Part shown: positions 10,991 to 20,923 of the stretch, piece by piece | Layout: each line of letters starts with the position of its first letter | How positions within the stretch are numbered: position 1 is the first letter of the stretch | Origin: Cladochytrium replicatum | Lineage: Eukaryota; Chytridiomycota; Chytridiomycetes; Cladochytriales; Cladochytriaceae | Reading direction: 5' to 3' | Assembly: GCA_025526935.1 (NCBI GenBank) | Contig: JAHLKD010000110.1 | Coordinates: forward strand, 111,447-175,446 | Length of the DNA stretch: 64,000 bases | Position numbers and translations under genes: made by a program | Notes under the pieces: generated by a model | Told to the model about the DNA's origin: nothing | What the model saw: the letters and a program-made list of their open reading frames with translations, nothing else | The model's database searches: none

Positions 10991-11984
10991 TGGTGGTGAT
11001 TTGACCCATGAATTTGTGTAGCGCTTGTAGCTCTGGTCCTTCCTTCTGTAATTTAGTAATGACCTGCTCAGTAAATCTCCGTGTTGTCACTTGCTGTCAT
11101 TTACAACTTTGCCTGGAGGGAATCATAGACCAAATTAGCAAAAGTTTGGATGGCACTCTATAATAAATACGTTTTCACAGCCGAGCAAACAGCAAAATCA
11201 ACCTGTGATATCGCTCTAACTACTCACTGTAGAGGAGCGCGGACAATACCGCTGGAACTGCAGCTGCCAAATCTATTGTTGATAGAGGTCTAATCTCTCT
11301 GGGATCAAATTTTTTGTGTTACTAGTACATCACCAGATCTCCCCTCAGATCCCCTAAACCTCAAGCAGGCCAGAGAGGCGCGCTATGTTAAAAACCAAGC
11401 GCTTCTCCTGCCAGCGGTGGGGCGTTTTTTAGCTGTACTATAGCTAGCACAACAGCTCCAGGTTCCGTCTCTTGGCCCAGTACCTGTTCTCCCAATTGTG
11501 TGTATATGCCAATAATCAGACAGGCTGTACACAACACTCAAGCTGCTCAGGCAACCAGGGAATGCTGTGGTCAAAGACATTGGTTTAGCCTTTCAAATGA
11601 CAACATCGATCGGTTCATCAGGACTGGGTGGCGAAGGAAGTAACCATTGGTGGATGGGACTCTGACGATATGAACCAGATACAGAAGCTGATTTGGGCTG
11701 TTCCAACCTTCAACTTGTGATTGTTCAGTGGAGTTTTGTTCATCTTTACATAGTGTTTGTAAATAACACACTGTCCACACAGACACAAAGTGTTCATGTA
11801 AATCTCAAGCGTGTTCTAACTCAAGTTCAATCACTCCTCTCCTGGGCAGCAAAAACCCCCGGCAGGTCAGGGTCAGGTACGGGTTTCAACCACTTCAGGT
11901 CTGTGTATTCCCTTCGTACCTGTCAGTGACCCAGCAGGTGCCTGGACAAACATGACCCAACATAAAGGGTTTAATGCTGGTCGC
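10991..11984. other. Spacer with an imperfect inverted repeat
   Basis: No gene seen. A ~23-nt imperfect inverted repeat lies at its right end and just beyond (11866..11888 against 11988..12010; 'GTCAGGGTCAGGTACGGG' pairs with a near-complement), with ~100 nt between arms. Confidence 0.35.
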
Positions 11985-11987
11985 CAC

Positions 11988-12200
11988 TGAAACCCGGACC
12001 CGACCGCGACCCTCCGAACTTTACAGAGGAGGCACGGGGGCGCGAACAGGTCTCAAAATCACGGTGCCACCAGAAAGTCCATCAGGGGGCACGGCGGGGG
12101 GTGCGGCGGGCAGCGTGGCATGCGGCGCATCAGGCAGCTGCGCATGCGGAGTGCTGGGAGGCGGCATTGATTTTTGAGTGTGTGTGTGAGAGAGAGAGAG
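11988..12200 (-). mobile_element. LINE 5'-end fragment
   Basis: Read on the minus strand from 12200: a (CT)n run, CACACACA, then the sequence encoding 'MPPPSTPHAQLPDAPHA'-like residues and 'VPPESPSGGT' in reverse sense. It matches the 5' end of the LINE at 60328-60575 (the GC-rich 'GCTCCGC..GCGCAGC' block, 'GATGGACTTTCTGGTGGCACC' in pieces, and 'CCCCCGTGCCTCCTCTGT'). Similarity stops near 12020. Only the 5' UTR and the very start of ORF1 are present, so it is a 3'-truncated piece. Confidence 0.7.
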
Positions 12201-12204
12201 AGGA

Positions 12205-12645
12205 AGTTCTTTTTTTTTTAAACAATATTATTATTTATTTTGCACATACAATGCATAACAATAAACAACACCCAAAGTGCCTTACAAGATGGTCATGGAC
12301 CAGCACATAGGGAAGTGCGCGCAGCATAAGGAAAAACAACAAAGCAAAACAGAGAATGTAAACTCAAACCTGTGGCTACCCGTCAGATACTGCTAAGGTG
12401 CCAACAAAAACAGGTGAGTAATAAATAATGAAAAAAGAAACCGTTAAAGATCCACAAATGCAGGGCCAAAGAGGGAGTCTGGAGGAGAAACTTCTAATGG
12501 CAGACCTATACAGTGAAGCCAAATCTTATAGAGACAACGAAAAACTAGATACCACGGTGCAAGATTCGCTGGGTTGACAATGCGAAGTGGACGAAGGCTA
12601 TCAATTGCAACGTCAAGCGGAAGTTGTAAAACAGGAACAGGAACA
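12205..12645 (-). mobile_element. LINE 3'-end fragment with poly(A)
   Basis: The minus strand carries the C-terminal part of ORF2 and the 3' UTR of the same LINE family as 54.9-60.0 kb. It includes 'TGTTCCTGTTCCTGTTTTAC', 'GACGTTGCAATTGATAGCC' and the 3' UTR block 'CCTTGTAAGGCACTTTGGG'-like, 'AATAAATAATAATATTGTT', then an A-run at 12211-12203. Homology begins near 12645, inside ORF2, as expected for 5' truncation during target-primed reverse transcription. Its poly(A) abuts the (CT)n start of the other LINE fragment, giving a head-to-tail pair on the minus strand. Confidence 0.8.
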
Positions 12646-15220
12646 GGACAGCGACCATCATCATCTCAACAAAAGCCTAAAAAAGAACCGTCTGAAAAGT
12701 CAAAACGCCCCTTTCTGCCAGCAGAAGAGTTCAAGGTGAAGGTTGAAGATCCTGCGTGGCGAAAAGCAAATCCCAGTCCTTTCCATGTTGAAACGCTGCT
12801 TGCAAAGGAGCTAAGCATTATAGACTGGACTGCCCCAATTATCGGAATCGGAGAGACAATAGTAGTGGCGCTCCAGCTACCACTTCCTCATCTTACACGA
12901 TTTTCAGCAGTAGTGTAGCGAGCGGAGATTCTTTGACTGAGGAGGATTTTTACTGAGGGCCCCCCTTGGGGGCAATAGGGTGGCCTTAGTCGAGTTAGAA
13001 GATTCTCTTTCAAAGCCCATATTCACTACAACACACAGCAGGCAGTTGGCGGATCCCCCTCCCCCTGCTAGAAAGAATCAGCATCCGAGCGCTCAGTTAA
13101 ATCCACGGTATTACCGAGCATTATGTACACATTTCAACGTCTCCCCAACAGTAGATGTTTTGGGGATGGAGCTTCAAGATTGGCAAAGCAGTTTTGGAGC
13201 AAAGATCCAATAGATCTATCAGTTGAAGGTTGTTTAGGGCCCAATCCTATCAGTTTGGGTGTTCCCTGGCCAACTGAAGAGATTTTTACGCAAACCCACC
13301 TCCACATTTGCTTGAGAGCTTCTTGAAAAAGGTCAGAAATCAGCGCTTAAGCTCTGCTTTATTAGTATGCCCTTATCGGACAAGGGATCGATCATTTGCT
13401 ATCATCAAAGCTTTTCTTCAAGCACAACCTGTTCAACTGCCTTTAGAGCGAGACCTATTTTTACCACGATCGGCTCAAGTACCATTCAGAAATCGGAGGA
13501 AAGACTTTTAACCATTGCCTGATGAATGGGGTCCACCTAATTGGGGGCCGATTGGAGCTTTCTTGATTTCATGAGACATTAAGAAATTGACATCCTTCCA
13601 GAATATCTCAAATCAAGTGATTACATTTGAAAATTTGGAATCACGCCTGCTGAATCTTTAGTCACCCCACGTATTCAGCAGTTTTTGGCAGCAACACCAA
13701 TCTACTCGTACTCCCCAAAATGGTTTGCACAAAAAGTTTTCTACGCTTATGGAGGCTATCACCACACCTTGGAAAGATGTGATGGATGAGGTTGTTGGGG
13801 AATGTAACACTGAAGTGACATCTGCGTTGGAAACAGATAGAGATCACCCAGTCCCTCACCTCCTAAGCCAGTAGTGCCATTTTGGTGCATGGGAACTATT
13901 GATTGCAAAGAGCATCCAATAATTGTTGATACTGGATCATCCATTTCCGTTGTGTCGTACAATTTATATCATAAGTTGGGACTGTCTGCTCCACGACGTG
14001 AGTGTCACGAGCCACCAGAGGGCATAGGAGGTGCCAATACTGCCACTGAGGAGATAGTGTCAGATATTGTGCTCTATGCGTATGGTGGTCGTGAATTGCG
14101 GATTGCTGTCAGGTTTGTGCTAGTGCAGCACTCTAGACCCCTTCACTTACTTGGTATGGATGTAATCCCTCTAATGTGTTTTGTCATTTGCATCCGCCCT
14201 CTTCCTCAGCCATCATTTATGCAATCACCTCGGGATCCTATGACAATTGTACATGTTCGTCGACCCCGAACTTGGTTCTTCGCGGGGGCAGGGAGAAGAA
14301 TGGCGCAAAGAAAAAATTAATAGTCTCAATGTCATCGTATTCAACGATAGAACTGAAATCCTTTCAGGCCATATTCACCATTGAGAACATCTCTGAAATT
14401 GAAAAATCAGAGATTCGACAAGCACATTTGGAATCAAAGTTAACACTCACAGAAGCAGATTAGCACTCTCTGTGATCGTGCAGGAATTGATCCTTTTAAT
14501 CCACCAGAAGTTCCAAATGCATTCCTGAAAGTGTTGCTTTCTGATGGAAGATTCAATCTTGACATGCCAAGAGTGTTGGTCAAATTGACCTTGATGGTTG
14601 TATGCAAATTTCATAAGGCTTTCTCCTATCCTGGAAATGACTTGGGAGAGTTCAAGGAATTTCCTTTTGATGTGGAATTGATAGGGAAATTACCAGTAGA
14701 GCCCCCTCCCAGGAGATTCAGCCCAAAGCAAGTGGAGGCTGCCAGGAAAGAGTTTGATACATTTGCCAGGCTCAAACGATATGGTCCGATACCTGATGCA
14801 GAGTATGTTAGCGAGGTGGTTGTTGTATTCTACCCTGAATAATCTGGGAGAACACCACGTATTACCGGAGATTATACAGTATTGAATGCTCACACAAAGT
14901 TGACTCCGTACCCGTTCACTCCAATGCACTTGGTATTACGGTGGTTACAAAATTCTTCATTTGCTGTTGCATCAGGAGGTGATCAAAATAAAGCTTTCCA
15001 TCAAATTGTGTGCACAGAAAGAGCAAAGCGTTTATTAGCAATACGAATGCCTGGATCAGGGCAAGTGATTGCTCCATCACATATGCCACAGGGTCCAAAG
15101 AATGCTCCAGCTCACTTAGAAAAATGCTCAGATTTTTCATACAAAGGACTTGTATGGAAGATAATGGTGAAATATGCTGATGATCAGAACCTGTCACAAA
15201 CAAATTCTCAACTGAGTCAT
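12646..15220 (+). mobile_element. Degenerate Ty3/gypsy-like retroelement
   Basis: A series of broken plus frames: a basic/proline-rich segment (12646-12915), 'LNPRYYRALCTHFNVSPTVD' (about 13100-13160), 'ALLVCPYRTRDRSFAIIKAF' (13365-13425), a retropepsin and a reverse transcriptase (listed separately). The 13.1-13.5 kb part resembles the module found in some gypsy/DIRS-type elements, with a 'PxxTVD..' start like N6-adenine methyltransferases followed by 'VCPY....LP..DLF.P'. Many frames are interrupted by stops (for example TAA at 14840). No long terminal repeats were found around it. After the 'YADD' box the element stops and sequence in the opposite sense follows, so it is truncated and rearranged. 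Confidence 0.65.
13862..14318 (+). pseudogene. Retropepsin (aspartic protease) domain of gypsy element
   Basis: The frame from 13874 reads 'PIIVDTGSSISVVSYNLYHK' with the catalytic D-T-G-S, then 'HLLGMDVIPLM', the 'LLGxD' C-terminal signature of Ty3/gypsy proteases. Retropepsins cut the Gag-Pol polyprotein in the particle. The domain looks complete, but it sits in a broken element with stops on both sides, so it is listed as part of a pseudogene. Confidence 0.7.
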
Positions 15221-15225
15221 TTTTG
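14530..15225 (+). pseudogene. Gypsy reverse transcriptase (broken)
   Basis: Two segments separated by an in-frame TAA at about 14840: one ends 'RYGPIPDAEYVSEVVVV', the other starts 'SGRTPRITGDYTVLNAHTKL'. RT landmarks are 'RITGDYTVLNAHT' (finger), 'DQNKAFHQI' (palm motif A region), 'MPQGPKNAP' (motif B, usually GLxNAP) and 'KYADDQNL' (the catalytic YxDD as YADD). The gene stops ~50 residues after YADD; RNase H and integrase are absent here. It is clearly non-functional. Confidence 0.75.
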
Positions 15226-16200
15226 ACATTGGGATCCTTTGCTGTTTTTATCCACTTAGCATGTGCATAAGCGAAAGGGTTTGACTTCAGGTAAGAAAAC
15301 TTCTTAGCACACCAAACTCCAAATATATCCAAGTTTGTTACAACAGTGCGACTTGGATATGGTATAGCCAATTTGGACCTTTCTTGGTCCCCATGATTCC
15401 CAAACTGTTGATGGAAAAGCTGAATGGTCCACAATACGTTGAATCAAGGTGTTCTCTGAGATCCTTCCTGTTGGCGAACTTTTGGCAAGTTGGTTATGTT
15501 GAGTGTTGTTTCGTTCATAAAAGTTTTCCTTCTTTGTTTTTACTTTCAAAAGAAAAAGTTCAGCTGAGGATAACAACAGGATTATTGTTGATCCTCGGAA
15601 TCGAAATTGCGACATGATGTTGAGTGGCTTGTGGTTTAACCCACGACACTAGCTTTGTTGTTATCCAAAATTTTCATTCCTGTTTCTATTTCGGCTTCAT
15701 GTGCTTCGACGAAAACTTCAAAAGCCAGCGTTCCAGAAAATTCCGGATCACCAGCAAACTTGAAGGGGACTTACCAAAGGAGGAAGGAGAGCGCCGCTGC
15801 TGACGTGGCAAGGACAAATTAAGGGAGGCTTTGTTGGGATGGGAGAACCTATAAAAGGTGTGAGTCTTAAGCTTCCAATACATTGAACAAGTACCTCTTA
15901 TCTGATCTTACCTGCCTACGACGAAATTCTACAGGTTAAGACGTGACATTTCATTTAACAGCTGATCCAATGATGGGAATGATTCAATGGGCAAAAATTC
16001 CAAAGTTTGCCTGGCGTGGATCAAGAAATCTGGGGAGCGGAAGCGACCAATCAAAGATTCCTTCAACTTTTCCAAATCCTGAACACGCTCAGGCCTCCAC
16101 TGTTCATCAGTTGAATATGGGGTGATGATAAAGCAAATTCCCTTGTTGCACACAAGCACTGTGTGGCTAATACAAATCAAGGCTGGGATTGCTAACCAGG
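15226..16200 (-). mobile_element. Minus-strand gag-like retroelement fragments
   Basis: On the minus strand, 16120-15935 reads 'EQWRPERVQDLEKLKESLIG' and 'FLIHARQTLEFLPIESFPSL', which resembles the core of retrotransposon Gag (W..F...L...F...AR..L..L.Q). A second piece at 15770-15660 reads 'FKFAGDPEFSGTLAFEVFVE'. The order is not that of an intact Gag. A TATA-like box (CTATAAAAGG, plus strand, about 15849) lies between them. The interval 15226-15650 has open minus frames I cannot assign. I interpret it as debris of another, oppositely oriented LTR element. Confidence 0.45.
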
Positions 16201-16204
16201 AAGA

Positions 16205-16345
16205 CTGTGGTGTGTGAGTGTTTGGTTTGTTCCACTGTCTCCTTTATTTATACCTGTGGTGTGTGAGTGTTTGGTTTGTTCTACTGTCTCCTTTATTTAT
16301 ACCTGTGGTGTGTGAGTGTTTGGTTTGTTCCACTGTCTCAAGGAA
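16205..16345. repeat. 49-bp tandem repeat, about three units
   Basis: The unit beginning CTGTGGTGTGTGAGTGTTTG recurs at 16205, 16254 and 16303, each followed by TTTGTTCCACTGTCTC (one T/C change) and, in the first two, a 'TTTATTTATAC' block. No protein is implied. Confidence 0.9.
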
Positions 16346-17070
16346 CCAGCCACCCTCACACCGTAATAAATATTCCCACAGAGAATATTCCCACACAGAA
16401 GAACATCCAACAATAACAATAAAGAAAATAAACAGCATGACTGCCCAAAACATAAATCGAGCAATAGCATAAAAACTTCTCAAGCCCAAGAGAAAAAGCC
16501 TATTGCACAAAACAATGGGTAAGCCCTCCAAGGATACACAGAATTTAACACAAACTCAATGAACGTAATAGGTCAGCCCAATCGTGAGAAACAAACAAAG
16601 AATCTGTCCAATAGTTTTGTTTTTGCTTTCAGCTTGACCGTTGGATTCAGGATGAAAAGTAGTGCTTTTGGCATGTTGAGTACCAATAAGTTTGGTAAAT
16701 GCTTTCCAAACGTTGGTAAGAGCAGTCCTATCTCAAATATTAGTTTTATTGAAAATTACGATAATCAATAACAGGACACAGTTTTTCATTTTGTTCGACC
16801 AAAAAATTAGGTTTGTCATGTTGTTTGACGAAAAATATTGGTTTGTTATGTTGTTCGACAAAAAATAGGTTTGCTATGTTGTTCGATAAAAATATAGGTC
16901 TGTCATGTTGTTTGACTAAAGATATAGGAGCACCACAAGCTGAGAATTTCCTAATAAATCAAATTAATCTATTAATTCTTTGTCTGATAGTTGATGCAGG
17001 AAACCCCAAAAGTAATGCTTGCAGTGACCTCCTTCCCATGCGTTCGTGATAAAGGCAAGCACCGTACTTG
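16346..17070. other. Spacer with a degenerate short repeat
   Basis: Between 16790 and 16930 an imperfect ~32-nt unit built on TTGTTCGACAAAAAATAGG recurs about four times. The last ~50 bases before 17071 may be the 3' end of ITS2. No 5.8S or SSU rRNA sequence is seen upstream, and no gene. Confidence 0.6.
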
Positions 17071-18045
17071 GTCTCAAATCAGGCAAGAAGACCCGCTGAA
17101 CTTAAGCATATTAATAAGCGGAGGAAAATAAACTAACAAGGATTCCCCTAGTAACGGCGAGTGAAGCGGGAAGAGCTCAAATTTGAAATCCCCTAATGGG
17201 CGAATTGTAGTTGATAGAAACGTTTTCGGGGTAGGCTGGGCACAAGTTACCTGGAAAGGTACATCATAGAGGGTGAGAATCCCGTCTGTGGTCCAGCTCT
17301 GCTCCTATGTGATACGTTTTCTAAGAGTCGGGTTGTTTAGGATTGCAGCCCTAAATGGGTGGTAAATACCATCTAAAGCTGAATACAGCGAGAGACCGAA
17401 AGCGAACAAGTACTGTGAGGGAAAGATGAAAAGAACTTTGAAAAGAGAGTTAAACAGTGCGTGAAATTGTCAGAAGGGAATGGCTTGAAACCAGTCTTGC
17501 GTCTGGAATTCAGTCTCTCTAACGAGGGGTGCAATTCTCGAGATGCACGTCTGCGTCAGTTTGAGGAGGGGGGAAAAAGACTAGGGAAGGTAGCCTTCGG
17601 GTGTTATAGCTCTGGTTTCTACCCCTTGTTGGACTGAGGGCCACAGCGCGATACGGGGTTGGTTGGTTCACATAACCTACTTGCAAAGTGCATGCAGATT
17701 GCTAGCAAGGAAGTGTGCTCCCCGCTATCTTCACGCGTCTAGGATGCTGACAAAATGGTCTCAAACCACCCGTCTTGAAACACGGACCAAGGAGTCTAAC
17801 GTATATGCGAGTGTATGGGTGTCAAACCCCTCCACGTAATGAAAGCAAAACTGGTGTGAACCGCAAGGTGCAATATCGACCGGTCTGGATTTTTTGGTAG
17901 ATCTGAGTAAGAGCATGTACGCTAGGACCTGAAAGATGGCGAACTATGCCTGAATAGGGTGAAGCCAGAGGAAACTCTGGTGGAAGCTCGTAGCAATTCT
18001 GACATGCAAATCGATTGTCAAATTTGGGTATAGGGGTGAAAGACT

Positions 18046-18095
<50 letters not shown>

Positions 18096-18377
18096 ATTAG
18101 CTCGTATCAGTTTTATGAGGCAAAGCGAATGATTAGAGGCCTTGGGGTTGAAACAACCTTCACCTATTCTCAAACTTTAAATCTGTAAGACCTCCGGGTT
18201 ACTTAATTGAACCCGGAGATTGAATGAGAGCTACTAGTGGGCCATTTTTGGTAAGCAGAACTGGCGATGTGGGATAAACCGGACGTTGAGTTAAGGTGCC
18301 AGAATACACGCTTATTTCGACACCACAAAAGGTGTTAGTTCTCTAGACAGCAGGACGGTGGCCATGGAAGTCAGAAT

Positions 18378-18410
<33 letters not shown>

Positions 18411-19525
18411 CAACTAGCCCTGAAAATGGATGGTGCTCAAGCCTGTTACCCATACTCAACCGTTAGGGCAAAATTTGTTGCTCTAACGAGTAGGAGGGTG
18501 TGGAGGTCAGTGACGAAGCCTTAGTTGTGAGTCTGGGTGAAACAGCCTCTAGTGCAGATCTTGGTGGTAGTAGCAAATATTCAAATGAGAACTTTGAAGA
18601 CTGAAGTGGGGAAAGGTTCCATGTGAACAGCAGTTGGGCATGGGTTAGTCGGTCCTAAGTGATAGGGGAACTCCGTGTCAAAGTGTGCTATTAGCACCAC
18701 CTGTCGAAAGGGAATCCGGTTAATATTCGGGAACTAGGATAGGGATTTTCTTGTGGTAACACAACTGAACTCGGAGACGTCGGGAGGAGCCCTGGGAAGA
18801 GTTCTCTTTTCTTCTTAACCAGCTGTCACCCTGAAATCGGATTAAGCGGAGATAGGGTTCAACGCTGGGTAGAGCACCACAGCTTTGTGGTGTCCGGTGC
18901 GCTTCTAACGGCCCATGAAAATCTGAGGGAGATATATTTCCTACCTAGCTGTAATCATAACCGTAGCAGGTCTCCAAGGTGAACAGCCTCTAGTTGATAG
19001 AACAATGTAGATAAGGGAAGTCAGCAAAATAGATCCATAACTTTGGGAAAAGGATTGGCTCTAAGGGTTGGGTACATTGGGCTCTAGCTTGAAGCTTCGG
19101 AACTAGCCTGGGAATACCGTGTCGCAAAGCATGGCTGACCCGGGTTGGATCTGGACGTGGAGGGTGTTGAATTATAAGTTTTCTTCATAAAAGTTTTGTT
19201 TAGGAGAAAAGAACTTGCAGTGCAAAAGATATTACCGACTGTGAGTTTAACGGAACGTGATGGAAACTTGATGGAATGCGCAGGATTTTATGTTGGGGAA
19301 AGTTCTAGCACTTTGGATTGATTTAAAAGCGGAGCTCATGCCGCTCAATACACTTGAAGATCTTCCGCTCAATCCTCCATTCTCCAAAACCCAACAGAGG
19401 GCTAGGGCATGCTTAACGGCGTCCGGGTGTACGATTAACAACCAAGTTAGAACTGGTACGGATAAGGGGAATCTGACTGTCTAATTAAAACATAGCATTG
19501 TGATGGCCAGAAAGTAGTGTTGACG

Positions 19526-19559
<34 letters not shown>

Positions 19560-19564
19560 AGTGA
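17071..19564 (+). rRNA. Large-subunit (25S/28S) rRNA, 5' partial copy
   Basis: Starts near the mature LSU 5' end (CTCAAATCAGGCAAGA, ACCCGCTGAACTTAAGCATA, AAGCGGAGGAAAA) and runs through recognisable core blocks: AGTAACGGCGAGTGAAGCGG, GGTGAAGCCAGAGGAAACTC (about 17958), TAGTAGCTGGTTCCCTCCGA (about 18057) and GGGAATCCGGTTAATATTC (18710). It ends with the block that includes TGTTGACGCAATGTGATT and CTGAATGTCAAAGTGA (19564). There the match to canonical LSU stops, where AGAAATTCAACC would be expected, ~45 bases before the ACTCTCTTAAGGTAGC region. About one third of the gene, including the peptidyl-transferase centre, is missing. SSU, ITS1 and 5.8S are absent. It is therefore an rDNA orphon, not an active unit. 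Confidence 0.9.
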
Positions 19565-20394
19565 TGGAGGTGTGGAAAACGTGGTAAAATGCGCAAATTC
19601 TCACAGAGAACCGTGGTAATGGTCAATTGCTGGTTGGCGTATAACAGTGCTAATCAGAGCACTGGAGATATTTGGTATTGCTGTTCAGGTACAGGTAAGA
19701 CTCTCTATTTCAACGGGGAAACAGCTAACCTTTTATAAGTCTCCAAGGGCAGCAACAAGACAAATTTGCTTGGTCCATGATCAAACTCAATACAAAAATA
19801 AACTCACTCGTGAATAGAAAGGGGGAATGAATGCAAACAAGATCACTCTGCTTCAAGAATCGTGTTGGAAGAGGGGAATTGTGCTGTAATAAAATAAGCG
19901 CTGAGCGGGATGCTTCTAAAAAGTTGTTAATTGTGGTAAAATTCAGCGGCCAAAGATTCCATTGGCAATACAGCATGCCATCTCACGCCCCTGAAGTGAG
20001 TGATGTCTAAGGCATAACTCATTTGGTTTGGAGACTTCATTCACAAAAGCTCGGCCCGTGAATAAACTCTGCATAGTAGCACTCTCTTCCTTGGATCATG
20101 CTCGAAAAGTGAGGGTTACTCATACCACTGCAAGGATAAATACGATTAAAGACCAAACAAGAGTGATAGAGCGCAAGCTGATTAGCCCACCCAATTTTCA
20201 ATAACAAAGGCTCTGACATCTGCTTAAACTTTTGAAGTTATCTGAATGCTTACGCGTCCAGTTGCATTAATATGATGTTGTACTCTCACACGATTGTTTT
20301 TGGCATTCATATCCAAATGTCGTTGAAAGCGAACAAGAGAAGCTCCATGTTCACCACTTACCAGTTTGTGTTTTCAATTCCAGCCAAACATGGT
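19565..20394. other. Spacer after the truncated rRNA, nothing recognised
   Basis: The sequence after the break at 19564 does not continue LSU. I found no group I intron core, no reverse transcriptase and no gene; scattered short open frames only. Confidence 0.5.
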
Positions 20395-20740
20395 GGTGCT
20401 GGTTGGTCGCCCCCATTTTCAATAACACCCTTGCACACAGACTCGCTGACTCCCTCGATCAACGGCATTCCCACAATTCTTGATTTGGTCTGCCCAAGTT
20501 CGCTAACAAGACCTCACTAGACTTGCTGATGCCATTCAACTCGTCTCTCAAGTTCCCCTTGGTTGGTCTGTCTCATTTTCAATTACACATCCTCACCGAG
20601 ACTCACCGGTTCCATCGGCTGTGGCCCTCACGCTGCTCTTTGATTGGTCTGCTCCATTTTCAATAACAGGACCCACTGAGACTCGTGGTCGCTACTGCAA
20701 GCTTTTCAACAACACCCAACAGACTTGTCACATTTTTTCG
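20395..20740. repeat. ~79-bp imperfect repeats upstream of eIF2D
   Basis: Four copies begin near 20400, 20481, 20558 and 20638 with the consensus TTGGTTGGTCTG..CCATTTTCAATAACA and, ~40 nt on, CACTGAGACTCGCTGG. A weaker fifth copy follows (about 20700), and a lone 'CCCAATTTTCAATAACA' occurs at 20190. Each copy contains ATTGG/TTGG, i.e. inverted CCAAT-like cores. The block ends ~180 bp before the eIF2D ATG, so a promoter role is possible but not shown. Confidence 0.7.
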
Positions 20741-20923
20741 ATAATTGAGTTTTCATAGAAGCCGCCTTTCCGCCTGCACTTTTTTCACCGACACACTCTT
20801 TTGAAAAAAGGGAAAATTGGCTGAAGTGCCATCCCTACCCCAGTAGCTTAACTGCTCTATGGTTTTCAAAAGTCACTTGGTCCCCAGCCACACAAGCCAA
20901 TTTGGGGTGCCACATCCGCAGCG

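Noticed and set aside
19565-19760. Group I intron or LINE insertion at the LSU break
   Set aside because: The rRNA does not resume downstream. I could not find P7/P3-type core strings, a homing endonuclease or a reverse transcriptase, so this is a truncation rather than an insertion.
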